This document shows positions 1 through 11,654 of a DNA stretch of 64,000 nt, one piece after another. The DNA is taken from assembly GCA_963576735.1 (NCBI GenBank), contig OY755171.1, positions 14,694,001-14,758,000 on the forward strand. The letters are read 5' to 3'. Position 1 is the stretch's first letter; each line of letters opens with the position of its first letter. The stretch comes from Bedellia somnulentella. Its lineage: Eukaryota > Arthropoda > Insecta > Lepidoptera > Bedelliidae. The notes beneath the pieces are model-generated. The model was not told the DNA's origin, did no database searches, and saw nothing but the letters and a program-made list of their open reading frames with translations. The translations under genes and the position numbers were made by a program.

Positions 1-379
1 TACATATTTAATCGTGTGTAAAAATATGAACCAATTAGAAGGATTTTTTCAAATAACTCTGGCGATATCGGGTAGAATCCAAACAGAGAGCATTGATGTG
101 CTACATTGTAATATTCAACGCTCTTGTGAATTCTCAGTACCAGTGATAATAAGAGATTTTTATTTTTATTGATTAAACGAGAATTCCAGGAATTTTGTAT
201 CATTGGTAATTGCAATTTCTTGCATAAATTACCTCTCTACAACTTTATTTGACTTTCATCAATACTTAAAAGTGAAAACAAGACGAAAGTAACAATTACT
301 CTATGTTTGCAATTTAAGGTAAGTTTAGCGTTATTTTAAAATTTGCTGCGATATTTTGATTATATATCAATACATATCA
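1..379. other. AT-rich sequence, no feature seen
   Basis: No open frame, tRNA-like or repeat family found elsewhere in the window was recognised here. Confidence 0.5.
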
Positions 380-472
380 TCGCGCCATTAGTTCTCATTG
401 GGTTGTCAGAGACTGTCGGATGACACTTTGCAGTGTCTTATTTACATTCATTAATCTTTTCATACATTTTAT
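380..472 (-). mobile_element. 3' end of a LINE, split by block A
   Basis: Read on the minus strand this matches the 3' end of the LINE at 42057-42655 (the stretch ending in the region corresponding to 42080-42180). The match breaks off at the word catacat and resumes at 5266 with the next part of the same LINE (tcatacctcggacgcc). The two halves are one LINE remnant separated by insertion of block A. Confidence 0.6.
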
Positions 473-477
473 GATTA

Positions 478-843
478 AAAGAACATACTTAAGTGAATTT
501 ATACCAAAATTATATGAAATGTTACATCCGAAGAGATTTAAAAATACCATGTAGTCCGATTCAAGAAACTGAATACTGATACTGCATGTTCACACCATTT
601 CAGAGTGAAGAATTGTGATTTTAACAATTGTTCCGTTCAAAATTCGGTCTCTCGTGCTCCAGTCCCGTTCCTCTGCTCGTTACTTCATTTATTTTAGATA
701 TATCTAAGCTCTGATTTTGCAACTGAGGGGTTAGATAAGTTTACCTTTCTACGGGTTAGGGTGGGCATTAAATCTCTTCGGATGTAACATTTCATATAAT
801 TTTGGTAGAAATTCACTTAGGTAAGTTCTTTTTACCATAAATT
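478..843. repeat. Inverted-repeat (MITE-like) end module of block A
   Basis: A ~65-bp sequence around 478-540 (aagaac..taagtgaattt..) recurs inverted at 770-843. The same module stands at 10074-10415 in block B. It holds the element's TIR sequence between its arms, so it may be a MITE inserted at the end or the true element terminus. Confidence 0.5.
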
Positions 844-2141
844 ATATTTCAATGTTACGTCCTCAAGATTAAAAAATACCATGTAGATGTTAAGCGTTCT
901 AGTTGCAAATGATAACATGTATTTGGTTCAATAAATTATTGCAAACAATAAAATTATTACAATTAGAGGTATTAGTGAAAGTCCATCTCCACATTAAATT
1001 TCAAAGAATTTAAAAATGGTCATTTACTAATAAAACTAGTATAATACCTAAAGTCAAAATACGTATTTTGTTTATCACAATTTTTGGCTGATAAAAAAAA
1101 GATACCAAATAGGTCGACTAGCTAGTATATCTACTTGCTTTCTTAAACTGCCAATGGGCATCCCTGATCAGTACATAGCTAAAAAGTATTTATGTCAATG
1201 TAAATATAAAATGAAAAATAAAAATTTCTTTCAAAATAAAAAGATAAATCTTTGTAGCCAAAGTATTTGAAAGAATAATTAAAATACATCTAGCAACTAT
1301 ATCTTGAGATCTATACAAGAGGGTAAGAATGCTTTACTTAATAAATTTATTTTTAATAATAATATTTATAAATTACTTATACTCCTGAGATTAAAGAACA
1401 ATAATATTCATATGCTTAGGAATAAGTTCAAGCCAAGAGGAAATTTTGATTCGAATTTGGGCTCCATGCATATACATATTGATAAGTTAGGTTTAAAACT
1501 AACACCCATTTATATTTCACAAAAAATCGCCACACTATTGTTGGTTGATTAATTTGAGACACAAAACTTATTAATGAGTGCACTATGTATTTTATGCACC
1601 ATACGTATAGAGGTATGATAGTACCTACAATTGCAAACCATATATATATGACCATACCATAGTTAACAATATATTCGACGATTTCAGTAGAAACTGCTAA
1701 ACTTATTTAACTGGAAAAATAATCAGAACAAGACAGAATTAACAATGCTTTCTTTTTGTTAAACTTTACGTTGGATACATTATTATAACATCTTTAAATT
1801 AGTTGAATTAATTAGGTCGATTTTCGTATAATATTGCGTTTGGCTGGGTGTGGATTAAGATACCTGAAGGAAAGATATTTTCTGGCTTTACAAACCATAA
1901 AGAGGGCCTTTGAATTTGTTAAGGCCAAAAAAGTCTGTATTTCTACAACACTCTTATTTAATATAAATCAAATGTTCAAAAAATAAAACATTGAGAATTG
2001 CAGCATCAAGGTACAAATAGAATGAACAAATATGATAAGCATTAAAATCAAGTTGCAATCAAGAATATCAATGTAATCAAATTAAATATAATATATATAA
2101 GAATATAATACATTATTATATAATACATATAATACATTATA

Positions 2142-2402
2142 ATTTATCATGGTTGTTAACGGTGAGGGAAAACATCGTGAGGAAACCCACATGGCTGAGT
2201 TGTACTTAGTCATGTGACAGTGTACTCGTATTCGTACAAAACGGCGATAGGCCTGCCCCCTATCACGTGAGTACACTGTCCATGCAAAACGTGGGTACTC
2301 TGAACACCAGGTGACAAAGTCACGTGATGTTCAGAAGTATTAGTACCTCTGCCAACCCCTTCGGGGATATTCGGCGTGAACGTTTATGTTATGTTGTGTT
2401 AT
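2142..2402 (+). mobile_element. SINE S2, 5'-truncated copy in block A
   Basis: Matches the body and the TTATG-type tail of the full S2 at 9665-10025 but lacks the tRNA-like head. It is flanked by aatacattat on both sides, a likely 10-bp target duplication, although the flank is itself repetitive. The corresponding part of block B lacks it. Confidence 0.7.
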
Positions 2403-2509
2403 GTAATACATTATATATATAATTTTTATATTACATAATTCTTTATCTAAATATGTTAAAGAAGATGAACAAAGTTACAAATTCACATTTGTACCTATTT
2501 TAGCAATTG

Positions 2510-3094
2510 GCCTAGACCTCGCTTTTATAACATACCCTTTTTATATTATAAATCGATAAAGAACATCATACTTAAAAACTTTGCCCATGGAATGCCTATC
2601 TAAAATATTGTAATTTTCAAAAAAAAATTATAATTAAAAATTGTCGTACCTTGTTTAAACTGAGAATGTATAGAGCTAGATTCTTTGCTTCAGTGAAAAT
2701 AAGAAATAAAAAAAACATTTGATCTATGGTGTAAACAAAAACATAACCTCTTTCGATATTTTCCAGTTCAATCGCTCGCTTACCGGTTTATTTTCATGAT
2801 ATTATTTTTCAACGACGATCAATACAACTGGAAAATACCGAAAGAAGTTATATTTTTGTTTACAGAGCGAAAAGCATAGATTAAATGTTTTTTTTTATTT
2901 CTTATTTTCACTGAAGCAAAGATTCTCATTCTATACATTCTCAGTTTGAACTAGGTACGACAATTTTTAATTATTATATTTTTTTGAAAATTACAATATT
3001 TTAGATAGGCATTCCATGGGCAAAGTTGTTTAGTTTGATGTCCTTTATCGATTTATAATATAAAAAGGGTATGTTAAAAAAGCGAGGTCTAGGC
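2510..3094. mobile_element. Palindromic MITE 1 (585 bp)
   Basis: Near-perfect fold-back: left arm 2510-2768, right arm about 2825-3094, central loop about 2769-2824. The ends read gcctagacctcgctttt. Flanked by caattg at 2504-2509 and 3095-3100. Block B has a single caattg at the equivalent site (12269-12274) and no element, so this is a real insertion with a 6-bp duplication. Non-coding. Confidence 0.8.
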
Positions 3095-3465
3095 CAATTG
3101 CAAACACGTAAGTGGTTTTGCAATGGAGTGGTTTCAATTGTGTCAGTTATGCTATTGGAGCCCCATTTTTACTAAATACAAACAGAGACATTCGTAAAGA
3201 CATTAAAGCGGTAAAGGTAATTATATAACCTAGAATGAAAACGATTAAATTTATTTAGTTTGAGAAAACTTTATTTTTTCGTGTTCTTTGCTTTTGGTAA
3301 AGGCATACGCACAATTGCTAAAAGAACCAAAATGTAAGATTTCTTTGAATATATTGTGGTAATCGAGATGTTGGGATCATAAGGAACTCTGAATGAGTTT
3401 CTCGGTTTTAGAATTAATCTACAATCTCAATCACACATATCTGAATATTTGTATATAATATATAT

Positions 3466-3946
3466 GTCGCAGGGACATGATAAATATGGGGATTTGGTCA
3501 ATTCCCTAAGGGATTTGATCAAATCACGGAGGATGTTAAAATAACAACACGATTTTATCTTTTCCCTAAACAAATCTAGTGAATTGAACAAATGAAAAGC
3601 ATGCATCAGGCATTTAGGTGCTCGCTCCGCTGCGCTACGCTCGCTCGTTTTATACATAATCTAACCTAACCTAACCTAACTAAATGTGACCTAATTTTTC
3701 GTTGTCTGCAGGGAGCTTTCGCCCCCCGACCCCCCCATATGTAGGTATATCTTACCAAATAAATCTTTAAAATACCATTGTAATATTATTTTTGTCATTC
3801 CACTGAACCAATTTAGGGATTTGTTCAATTCACTAGATTTGTTTAGGGAAAAGATAACATCGTATTGTTATTTTAACATCCTCCGTGATTTGATCAACTC
3901 CCTTAGGGAATTGACCAAATCCCCATTTTTATCATATCCCTGCGTC
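3466..3946. mobile_element. Palindromic MITE 2 (about 480 bp)
   Basis: Fold-back element with ~130-bp arms (3466-3594 and 3818-3946; ends gtcgcaggga / tccctgcgtc). Block B is continuous at the equivalent place (about 12610-12650), with an AT-rich target. The centre carries a CG-rich word set and four CTAAC units at 3661-3680. Non-coding. Confidence 0.75.
3661..3680. repeat. Short (CTAAC)4 run, telomere-like
   Basis: Four tandem CTAAC units equal the complement of the insect telomere unit TTAGG. It lies inside MITE 2, so it is probably part of that element rather than a chromosome end. Confidence 0.7.
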
Positions 3947-5167
3947 ATATATATTTCATTTACAACACATGAATAAACCGTTTCTGGTATGTGGCGCTCA
4001 GAAATTTCAAGTTGGTTAACATGATGAACTTTATGAAAAAGTTTTCTTACACCCTTCAACAACGTTATAATTTACAATGATATGAATGGATCATCAGCAT
4101 CATCAGCACCTATGTGCAGTGTGACAACACTGAGTGTACCTGTGAGCGTCTAGCTGGTGGCGGCCGGCGCGGCGTGGCCCAAAAAGGCAATTTCTCAAAA
4201 CTATTATCACGGCATAGCCAGCACCTCAAGTGAAATTCCCTTTATAAATTATCAGGTATCTGTCGATATACTTACCATCATGCTGCTCCATGGTAATCCT
4301 ACTAGGTAGGTAAAAACTTACGTTCGGTGCACACCGTATTATTTGATATACATGTAGTAACTATGTACTGATTGATGATTATGCTGGAATGAATAAAGCT
4401 ACTTTCTGGGAATTATCTCGTACAAAAGAAAAGTAGATTATCAGTATTTTTGGTAATATTACGCATTATCACGTTTCCAAATTTTAAAAGTTGGTTATAT
4501 ATACTAATCATGTCATCTTGTGGAAAATATCGTGTAAAACCAGTTCAAGAAAATACATTATGTCAATCAATGTTCTAAGTAATATTACTTATTTTCTCAT
4601 TAATTTTTTTTTTAATATTGGACAACCTTACTGTTATTATGAATCATGACACTTTCTGTGCTGTATCGCGTAGGTAAAGCCACTTTAGGAAAGTACATTA
4701 CATCAATCTTCTGAGTAATATTATGTTACTTATTATTACTTTACGTAGACTAAAAAGTGGGTCATTGATAAGGTCATAAGAATTATGTCACTTTCTGCGC
4801 AGTAAAAAACCACCACTTAAAAAAGTGGGTTAAAAAAATTACCAAATAATAACTCATTAAGGGGTTTAAGAACATAAAATGATTATATTACTCACCGCCA
4901 TTTTTGCCGCCAACTATCAATAGTGAATTTACGTATATTTCGGAAGTAGGTCCTTGTCAATTTATATATTTATTTGAATAGTCTTAAACACTTGCCTTTT
5001 CTAGATGAACATAACTGATTAAAAATTATTTAATCATTTTTATTTTATGGAGACGAGACGTGTTTCCAATGCAGCACACCAAAAAAGAATGAAGGACCGA
5101 GTAGAAAAACGGGACTGGAGCACGAGAGACCGATTTTGAACGGAACAATTATGAAAATCACAATTTT

Positions 5168-5369
5168 TCACTTTAAAATGGTGTGACCTTGCAGTGTATC
5201 CTGAATCGGACTACATGGTATTCTTAAATCTTGAGGATGTAACATTGAAATGTAATAACTTTTATTTTTCATACCTCGGACGCCTGCCATTTTGAGCAAA
5301 TTATCTATTTGATCAATATTTGCCCCAAAGTCACCTTTTAGCCTTCTAGTGAAATTATCATCCACATTG
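5168..5369 (-). pseudogene. Right half of the LINE split by block A
   Basis: From about 5266 to 5365 the minus strand encodes residues like GVRGMKNK, matching the C-terminal part of the LINE protein at 42082-42327 (GVRGMKSK). The adjoining open frame below 5260 runs into block A and is not original LINE sequence. Broken, non-functional. Confidence 0.6.
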
Positions 5370-5379
5370 GGTTTATAAC

Positions 5380-5606
5380 TGTAGTGTCGGATTAGAATAG
5401 CACTACCCCATTAGTTCTGGTGGGTGTACGTAAGAGGCGACTAACGGTATTGGGGCTTTTAAGGGATTTTTGGGTGATGTGGTTGGAGACCCATTTTCAA
5501 AAACAATTCTTACACATCTTTCCCAACTCAACGTCCAAAAGTGAGCTGAGTTATTCTCTGATTCTGAAGCTCTGGCTTCCCCTTTTTGATATTTATAACC
5601 GTGAAG
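5380..5606 (+). mobile_element. Retroposon S1, plus copy
   Basis: Starts at gtagtgtcggattagaatag and ends near tataaccgtgaa. A diverged near full-length S1 (reference copy 37216-37462) that abuts the LINE remnant. Confidence 0.75.
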
Positions 5607-6325
5607 CTACGTATGCTCTGTTTGTAGGCTGTCGAGTCAAATTAAAGATACTATTCACAGTAAAACAATTTATTTGTATATGAAATTAAAGACTTATGGC
5701 AATAATATAATAATTTCCTATAAAGAATACATAAAATTATACAAACATAAATATATTATGACTAAAAAAAATATTAGGAGAATTAAATCGTACTGTGCTA
5801 ATTAAATAAAAAGCTTGGAATTAGCGATTATTTACTTTGGTAATTTGAACTATTAAAAAAAATAGCTGAAGTCTTTTAAATTTTTCTGTGATTCATTTCC
5901 TAAATGCTACAAAACTCATATGTTAATGAGGTTTACGTGCATCCATGTGCTGAAAAAACTATTTTGAATTCTTGAATGTTAAATTTATTTACATTTTAAT
6001 GCATGTTCATTATGGTTAAATTAATCTGAATAAAAATATTGTACATCAAAAGTGATCCATATTATTCCTGAGTGTAACTATCCAAATCAGGTTAAATTGT
6101 GGGAATTCACAGTGTCATTTTTCAAACTCAACGCAAGTACACTAAATTTTAATTAAATACATATACAAATTAATATATTTTGGTATAAGACTGTGGACAC
6201 ATCCATAGTCATTGAGTTAAATGCGATCATTTAGGCATTAAAAACTGACACTTCAATTTTATTTAACTATAAACCTACAAACTGAAGTACACTATAAGCC
6301 ACACTAAACAATATACAACAACTAT
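5607..6325. other. AT-rich spacer downstream of the ionotropic receptor
   Basis: No repeat family or credible frame seen. It may hold the distal 3' UTR of the receptor, which reads leftward. Confidence 0.4.
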
Positions 6326-6450
6326 AAAATCAAAAATCAAAATCAAAAAACCAAAATCATTTTTATTTGCATAAATGTGGTACAATGAAGATGTTGAATT
6401 ATTATAATCGGTCTATCACATTTAACTATATATGCTAGCATGCAAATATT
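6326..6450 (-). mobile_element. LINE 3'-tail fragment with a TTTTGA-type tail
   Basis: The minus strand ends in repeated TTTTGATT units after an aaataaaaatgatttt stretch. The layout resembles the 3' end of the LINE at 54005-55390, which ends in TTTGAA repeats. It lies within 70 bases of the receptor stop codon. Confidence 0.45.
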
Positions 6451-6511
6451 TACATTAAAAAAATTGAATGAATGGATTATTTATTATACCAATACAAAGC
6501 GATATTAAAAT

Positions 6512-8356
6512 TTAGTTACTATTGCCCCAAATATTTCGTCTGTTTTCATAGGCAAAGATTATGATTTCCAGAAGAAACAATAAGATTGAAGCATAAATAC
6601 CGCGGAGCAGTATGAAGAGTGCGTTTCTCATGTGATCCATACTAAGGGCAAATGCAGTTGATTTTGTTCTAAAAGATTTTGTGACTTCATTAACGACGTA
6701 GTTTTCGAAATATAACATGTCGCCATATTCTCTTGCTCTTGTAGTTCCTGCTCTGAACTGGGCTTCCAAAGTATCGCCGCGACGAATGTAGTACAGCAAC
6801 GGAACGGAATATATTTTTTGTGCTACAATATGATAGATTTTAGCAAATCTCGCAATCTCTTCCTGGCTTTGGGCTGCATACTGGTATTCTTTATTGTACA
6901 TGAAAACTGCATTTTGAGATGCATAGTTGGATTTTTCCAATACTTCTAATGGATTCTTAACTACTTTAAATCTTTCTTTACCTATCGTGCAACTGGAAGT
7001 GTTGAACCCTGATCTAAAAAGAACTTCATATATGGTATCTATATATATAGTTTCGGAATGGAGACATATTTCATCTATGTCATTAATTTGACTTTTTTCA
7101 TGTGAACTCAATAAATAATATAATAAAACAGATTCAAAAGCGACTCGTACGAAAAATGAAGAACAAATTAGAAACAAATAAATAATGCGAAACTTTCTTT
7201 GATTAATTTTAACATCTTTTCCGATTAGAATTGCAAACAATTGAAATACATACACACATAAACTTGAAAGCAATGCATCTTCATTCTTTGGTGAAATAAA
7301 CATAATCATGCTCAAAATTAACAAGTTCACTACTATTATAGTTATCCAAACGTTTAATGGAATCATTAAAAATAAACCTTGTGCATTAGCAGATTTTCTT
7401 GTTAAGACCACCGCTATCAAATCTTCAAACTGTAATGGTGTCATTACTGATACAAAAAATATGTCTAACAATGGAAGTGCGCCTATAATTACGTCTATCT
7501 CTCTGTCATACAAAGCTTTCAAGAGACCTGTGCCATTCCCATCAGAATCAATGTACCCCAAGTCGTGGGTACGATTAACAACGTCAATATCATACGTTCC
7601 CACATACACTCCCATTAGAGCGACGTCAAGTCCTAGATATTTAAAAGGAAATTTATATTTAGTTGTATTATCAGGTTTATATGCAAATGGATAAACTAAA
7701 CGAACACCAAATTTCACAGGACAAACATTTGCAACCATCGATTTTAGTGTTTTTCTTTCTTCGGGTATTATTTGTACTGATGACGACAAGCAATTAAATA
7801 TTTGAGGCTTCAATCCATGTTTTCCACATCTTGATATCTCGTGCCAGTATTTTATAATACCTTCTTGTTTTCTTATAATGTACACATTAAGTAGCGAATG
7901 GGATTTCAAAACTTCCATTATTTCATACACATCAGCACTATTTTCAAGAACGACAATGAAACGTGAATCTGATTGCCATGTTTTACATAGTGAATGGTGA
8001 ATTATTTTAATTAAATCATCTACAGTATTAACAAATAGCAAATACTGACGCCATACAACTAATCGAGAGCAAATTCGGATCTCCTTGGATCGAACCACCA
8101 TGCTATGCTTATCTTTGATAACGAGTGATTTGATCATTTGGTCGGTAAATTGTAGCGAATCAAGTTCAGATTCATAGGGATAAACCACAATATCGTGAAA
8201 CGAGAAAATTTCACTTATAAATTTGGCGACACATTTAGACTCATTAATCTGCTTACGTACTGACTCTGAAATGAAAAACCAGTTCACAGATTTAGACAAG
8301 CAAATGACTAAAAACTGAAGAGAACTAAGCAAGCACAAAAGTACTGGAAATCTCAT
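6512..8356 (-). CDS. Divergent ionotropic receptor (iGluR-related chemoreceptor), intronless
   Basis: A 614-residue single-exon frame. Residues 1-20 form a signal peptide (MRFPVLLCLLSS...). Residues about 25-200 are a divergent N-terminal domain. From about 212 (VCPVKFGVRLVYPFAYKP) the S1 half of the ligand-binding domain follows, then a first membrane helix at about 329-353, a pore-like segment at about 363-379, a second membrane helix at about 389-416, the S2 half, and a last membrane helix near 583-602 followed by a short tail. This order is that of insect ionotropic receptors, which act as ligand-gated cation channels in sensory neurons for odour, taste, temperature or humidity. I see no clear glutamate-binding signature, as expected for divergent members. 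The start gives an intact signal peptide and the upstream sequence is not open. Ligand and subfamily cannot be told from sequence alone. The gene stands alone between two copies of a long TIR element. Confidence 0.9.
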   Translation of the reverse strand: MRFPVLLCLLSSLQFLVICLSKSVNWFFISESVRKQINESKCVAKFISEIFSFHDIVVYPYESELDSLQFTDQMIKSLVIKDKHSMVVRSKEIRICSRLVVWRQYLLFVNTVDDLIKIIHHSLCKTWQSDSRFIVVLENSADVYEIMEVLKSHSLLNVYIIRKQEGIIKYWHEISRCGKHGLKPQIFNCLSSSVQIIPEERKTLKSMVANVCPVKFGVRLVYPFAYKPDNTTKYKFPFKYLGLDVALMGVYVGTYDIDVVNRTHDLGYIDSDGNGTGLLKALYDREIDVIIGALPLLDIFFVSVMTPLQFEDLIAVVLTRKSANAQGLFLMIPLNVWITIIVVNLLILSMIMFISPKNEDALLSSLCVYVFQLFAILIGKDVKINQRKFRIIYLFLICSSFFVRVAFESVLLYYLLSSHEKSQINDIDEICLHSETIYIDTIYEVLFRSGFNTSSCTIGKERFKVVKNPLEVLEKSNYASQNAVFMYNKEYQYAAQSQEEIARFAKIYHIVAQKIYSVPLLYYIRRGDTLEAQFRAGTTRAREYGDMLYFENYVVNEVTKSFRTKSTAFALSMDHMRNALFILLRGIYASILLFLLEIIIFAYENRRNIWGNSN

Positions 8357-8696
8357 TTTAAATACGAGCGCTCAGTCAGAAGTTAATAAAAATAATGATA
8401 AATACTAAGTGGTAAAATGCATTATATTATTAATCTTGATATAAAAGCTTTATGTGAACCATCACAAAATTAAAATATTATAAAAATAAAAGGAAATTGT
8501 AGAACAAATGTATTTACCGATGATTAAAGTGCTTTTACATCTAATGTATTGCGTAGACTTGTTGGATAAAAACATTTCAAATCAGTTTGATTTATGATAA
8601 TTTTGTCATCCTATAAAATATCATATCAATATCATTTAGTGCGGGTGTCAAATATAACTAATTGTTTTAAATGTACTAAAAAAGTTAAAATAAATT
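8357..8696 (-). promoter_or_regulatory. Upstream region of the ionotropic receptor
   Basis: AT-rich sequence 5' of the receptor start. The promoter should lie here, but no TATA or initiator can be placed with confidence. Confidence 0.3.
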
Positions 8697-8816
8697 GAGC
8701 TAATGAGGAAGGTAGTGTTAGTTGGGGACGACCATGGAGGACACATTTTAACTAAATAGAGAGTGTGCTCAAAAAGGCAGGTGTCCGAAGTATAAATAAT
8801 AAAAGTGCATGTAGAA
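8697..8816 (+). pseudogene. LINE C-terminal fragment
   Basis: Encodes a degenerate stretch related to GRPRRPHLDQIECVLKKTGV of the 42-kb LINE (here GRPWRTHF, a stop, then ESVLKKAGVRS). Broken. Confidence 0.6.
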
Positions 8817-8817
8817 T

Positions 8818-8888
8818 ACCCTTAAACGCCTTTCACGAACGCCTTTGTAAAGAAATGGGGTAATGCTATTCTAAGCCACTATACAGCA
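8818..8888 (-). mobile_element. S1 fragment (5' part)
   Basis: Contains gaaatggggtaatgctattc and cactatacagc, the sense 5' end of S1 read on the minus strand. It abuts a LINE fragment, so two remnants are joined. Confidence 0.65.
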
Positions 8889-9655
8889 GGTGGAGTTATT
8901 ATAACCTTGAAATTTTGACGTTCGACAAATGTAAGTAATGTTTGTATTATGTAGTTTTTAATTTTATGCTAAATATCAGTGAATGTTCTTTCAATTTATA
9001 AAGGGTTTGTCTGAATTCCAAGTTACTGAAATTCACCAGAACCTCTGCTATCTTTTCGCGGACATTTAGCGCGAGTATAAAGTTTCTGATTAAATACGCA
9101 ATCATCCCCTTTTAAGTTTTCCCTTGATCTTCTTTCACTTAAATGTGAACCACTACTTCCGAGTACAATGTACACTACTGTGAGAAGTCATGTTTACTTT
9201 GCAAGTGTTGAAAATTTTCTCAATACGAATAATGACCTTTAACTTAATCAACAGAATGTCATATAAACAAATTTAATGTTTTAATTATTATTGATTAGAA
9301 ACTGTTTTAATGAGTAATATGATGAGTCTCGGTCAAAAGTGTCTTAATAGTGAATAGTTCACATTTTAAACGTTCAATTTTAATTATATTTATTTCTTTT
9401 ACAAATTATTGTCTTTTAAGGCAGCGACAAATCTTGAAGTTAAGTGCCGTAATTAGAGATGGGATTTTGCCCAGGCACTTTGGGCGGGTTTGAATAAATC
9501 CAATAAATTGGGCATGAGCCCAATAGATGTCCATAAATGCCTTATAAATGTCCATTACGTGGGCAGAAATCTTATTTAATTTATTTTTTAAAATATCATT
9601 TTTGTATGCAGTGTTGTTGATGTTATTATATATAAATTATCATAAAATTACCTAT
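8889..9655. other. Unannotated spacer
   Basis: No gene or known family recognised. Around 9500-9570 there are repeated words of the type tgggca/atgtccat, perhaps a relic of an unknown repeat. Confidence 0.4.
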
Positions 9656-9664
9656 TTTATTTAA

Positions 9665-10025
9665 CCGTGATAGCCCAGTGGGTAGAACACTCGGTTATCG
9701 TGCAAACGACTAGTGTTCAAATCCTGGGTCGGGCCTACACCAATTTGTCTTTTCTAAAGACATATGTGTGGTTAATTTATCATGGTTGTTAACGGTGAGG
9801 GAAAACATCGTGAGGAAACCCACATGGCTGAGTTGTACTTAGTCATGTGACAGTGTATTCGTACAAAACGGCGATAGGCCTGCCCCCTATTACGTGAGTA
9901 CACTGTCCATGCTTAACGTGGGTACTCTGAACACCAGGTGACAAAGTCACGTGATGTTCAGAAGTATTAGTACCTCTGCCAACCCCTTCGGGGATATTCG
10001 GCGTGAACGTTTATGTTATGTTATG
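9665..10025 (+). mobile_element. tRNA-derived SINE S2, full length
   Basis: Head with a box A-like gatagcccagtgggtag and a box B-like gtgttcaaatcctggg (RNA polymerase III promoter of a tRNA ancestor), a body of about 270 bases with a CACGTGA-containing stem, and a tail of TTATG repeats. Flanked by tttatttaa at 9656-9664 and 10026-10034, a 9-bp target duplication. Such SINEs are copied by LINE machinery; the partner is unknown. Confidence 0.9.
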
Positions 10026-11654
10026 TTTATTTAAAGAATATAATTATAATCATAATAAATATATTTTATGGTTAAAAGAACTTACCTAAGTGAATTTCTA
10101 CCAAAATTATATGAAATGTTACATCCGAAGAGATTTAGTAAACCATGTAGTCCGATTCAGGATACACTGCATGGTCACACCATTTCAGAGCGAAAATAAC
10201 GATTTTTCAACTCATTCCGGTCATCAATCGGTCCCTCGTCCTCCAATCTCGTTCCTTCATTTATTTTAGAGGTATCTTAGCTGTGAATTTGCAACTGAAG
10301 GGTTAGATAGGTTCACCTTTCTCTGGGTTAGGGTGGGTACTAAATCTCTTCGGATGTAACATTTCATATAATTTTGGTAGAAATTCACTTAGGTAAGTTC
10401 TTTTAACCATAAATTATATTTCAATGTTACATCCTCAAGATTTAGTAAACCATGTAGATGTTTAGAGTTCTGGTTGCAAATGATAACATGTATTTGGTTA
10501 AATAAATTATTGCAAACAATAAAATTATTACAATTAAAGGTATTGGTGAAAGTCCATTTCCCATTAAATTTCAAAGTATTTAAAAACTGTCATTTACTAC
10601 TAAAACTAGTATAATACCAAAAGTCAAAATACATATTTTGTTCATCACATATAGGATGATAAAAAATAAAGCTATACCAAACAGGTCGACTAGCCAGTCT
10701 ATCTACTTGCTTTCTTAAACTACCAATGGGCATCCCTGATCAGTACGCAGTGGTACCCAAAAAGTGTTTACGTCATTGTAAATGTAAAATGATTAACGAA
10801 AATTTCTTTCAAAACAGAAAGATGAATCTTTGTAGCCAAAGTATTTGAAAGAAGAATTAAATACATGTAGCAACTATATCTTGAGATCTATACAAGAAGA
10901 TAAGAATGCTTTTCTTAATAAATTTATTTTTAAGAATAATATTTATAAATTACTTATACTCCCGAGATTAAAATACAATTATATTTATATGCTTAGGAAT
11001 AAGTCCAAACCAAGAGGAAAGGTTTGATTTGAATTTGCGTTCCATGCATATAAATCAATATTCATAAGTTAGGTACAAAACTAACACCCATTTATATTTC
11101 ACAAAAAATCGCCAAACTGTTGTTGGTTGATTAATTTAAGACATAATTAACTTATTAATGAGTGCACTCTGTATTTGATACACCATACATATAGAGGTAT
11201 AATAGTACTTACTATTGCCAACCATATATACATGTATATATATATGACCATACCATAGCTAACAATATTTTGCACGATTTCAGTAGAAACTGCTTAACTA
11301 ATTCGACTGGAAAAATAATCAGAACAAGATAGAATTAACAATGCTTTCTTTTTGTTAAACTTTAGGTAATAGACATTATTATAATATCTTTAAAATTTAT
11401 AAGATTTTCTTAAAGATATTTTCTGACTTAATAAATAATAAAAAAGAGAGAGCCTTTGAATTTGTTAAGGCCAAAAAAAAAGTCTGTATTTCTACACCTT
11501 TATTTAATATATGTCGAATGTTCAAAAAAGGAAACATTGAGAATTGCAGTTTCAAGGTACAAATGGAATGAAAAAATATTATAAGCATGAAGATCATGTT
11601 GCAATCAAGAATATTTCTGTAATAAAATTAAATATAACATATGTAAGAATATTA

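Larger units (their letters stand above)
473..5259. mobile_element. Block A: long non-coding TIR element, copy 1
   Basis: About 4.8 kb inserted in a LINE remnant and flanked by TTTTA(T) at 467-472 and 5260-5265, a likely target duplication. Its ends carry inverted copies of a roughly 150-bp sequence (left about 535-700, right about 5075-5235; shared word ccgattcag...). It is colinear with block B (10065-17685). No transposase-like frame was found, so it looks non-autonomous. Later insertions specific to this copy lie at 2142-2402, 2510-3094 and 3466-3946. It is a TIR DNA element by structure; superfamily unknown. Confidence 0.6.

Noticed and set aside
2510..3094. CRISPR-like or assembly artefact explanation of the palindrome
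   Set aside because: There are no spaced repeats, the ends have a target duplication, and the sister block has a clean empty site.
3661..3680. Chromosome end or telomere
   Set aside because: Only four CTAAC units, inside a MITE, with normal sequence on both sides.
7308..7694. 128-codon plus-strand frame
   Set aside because: Antisense shadow of the ionotropic receptor.
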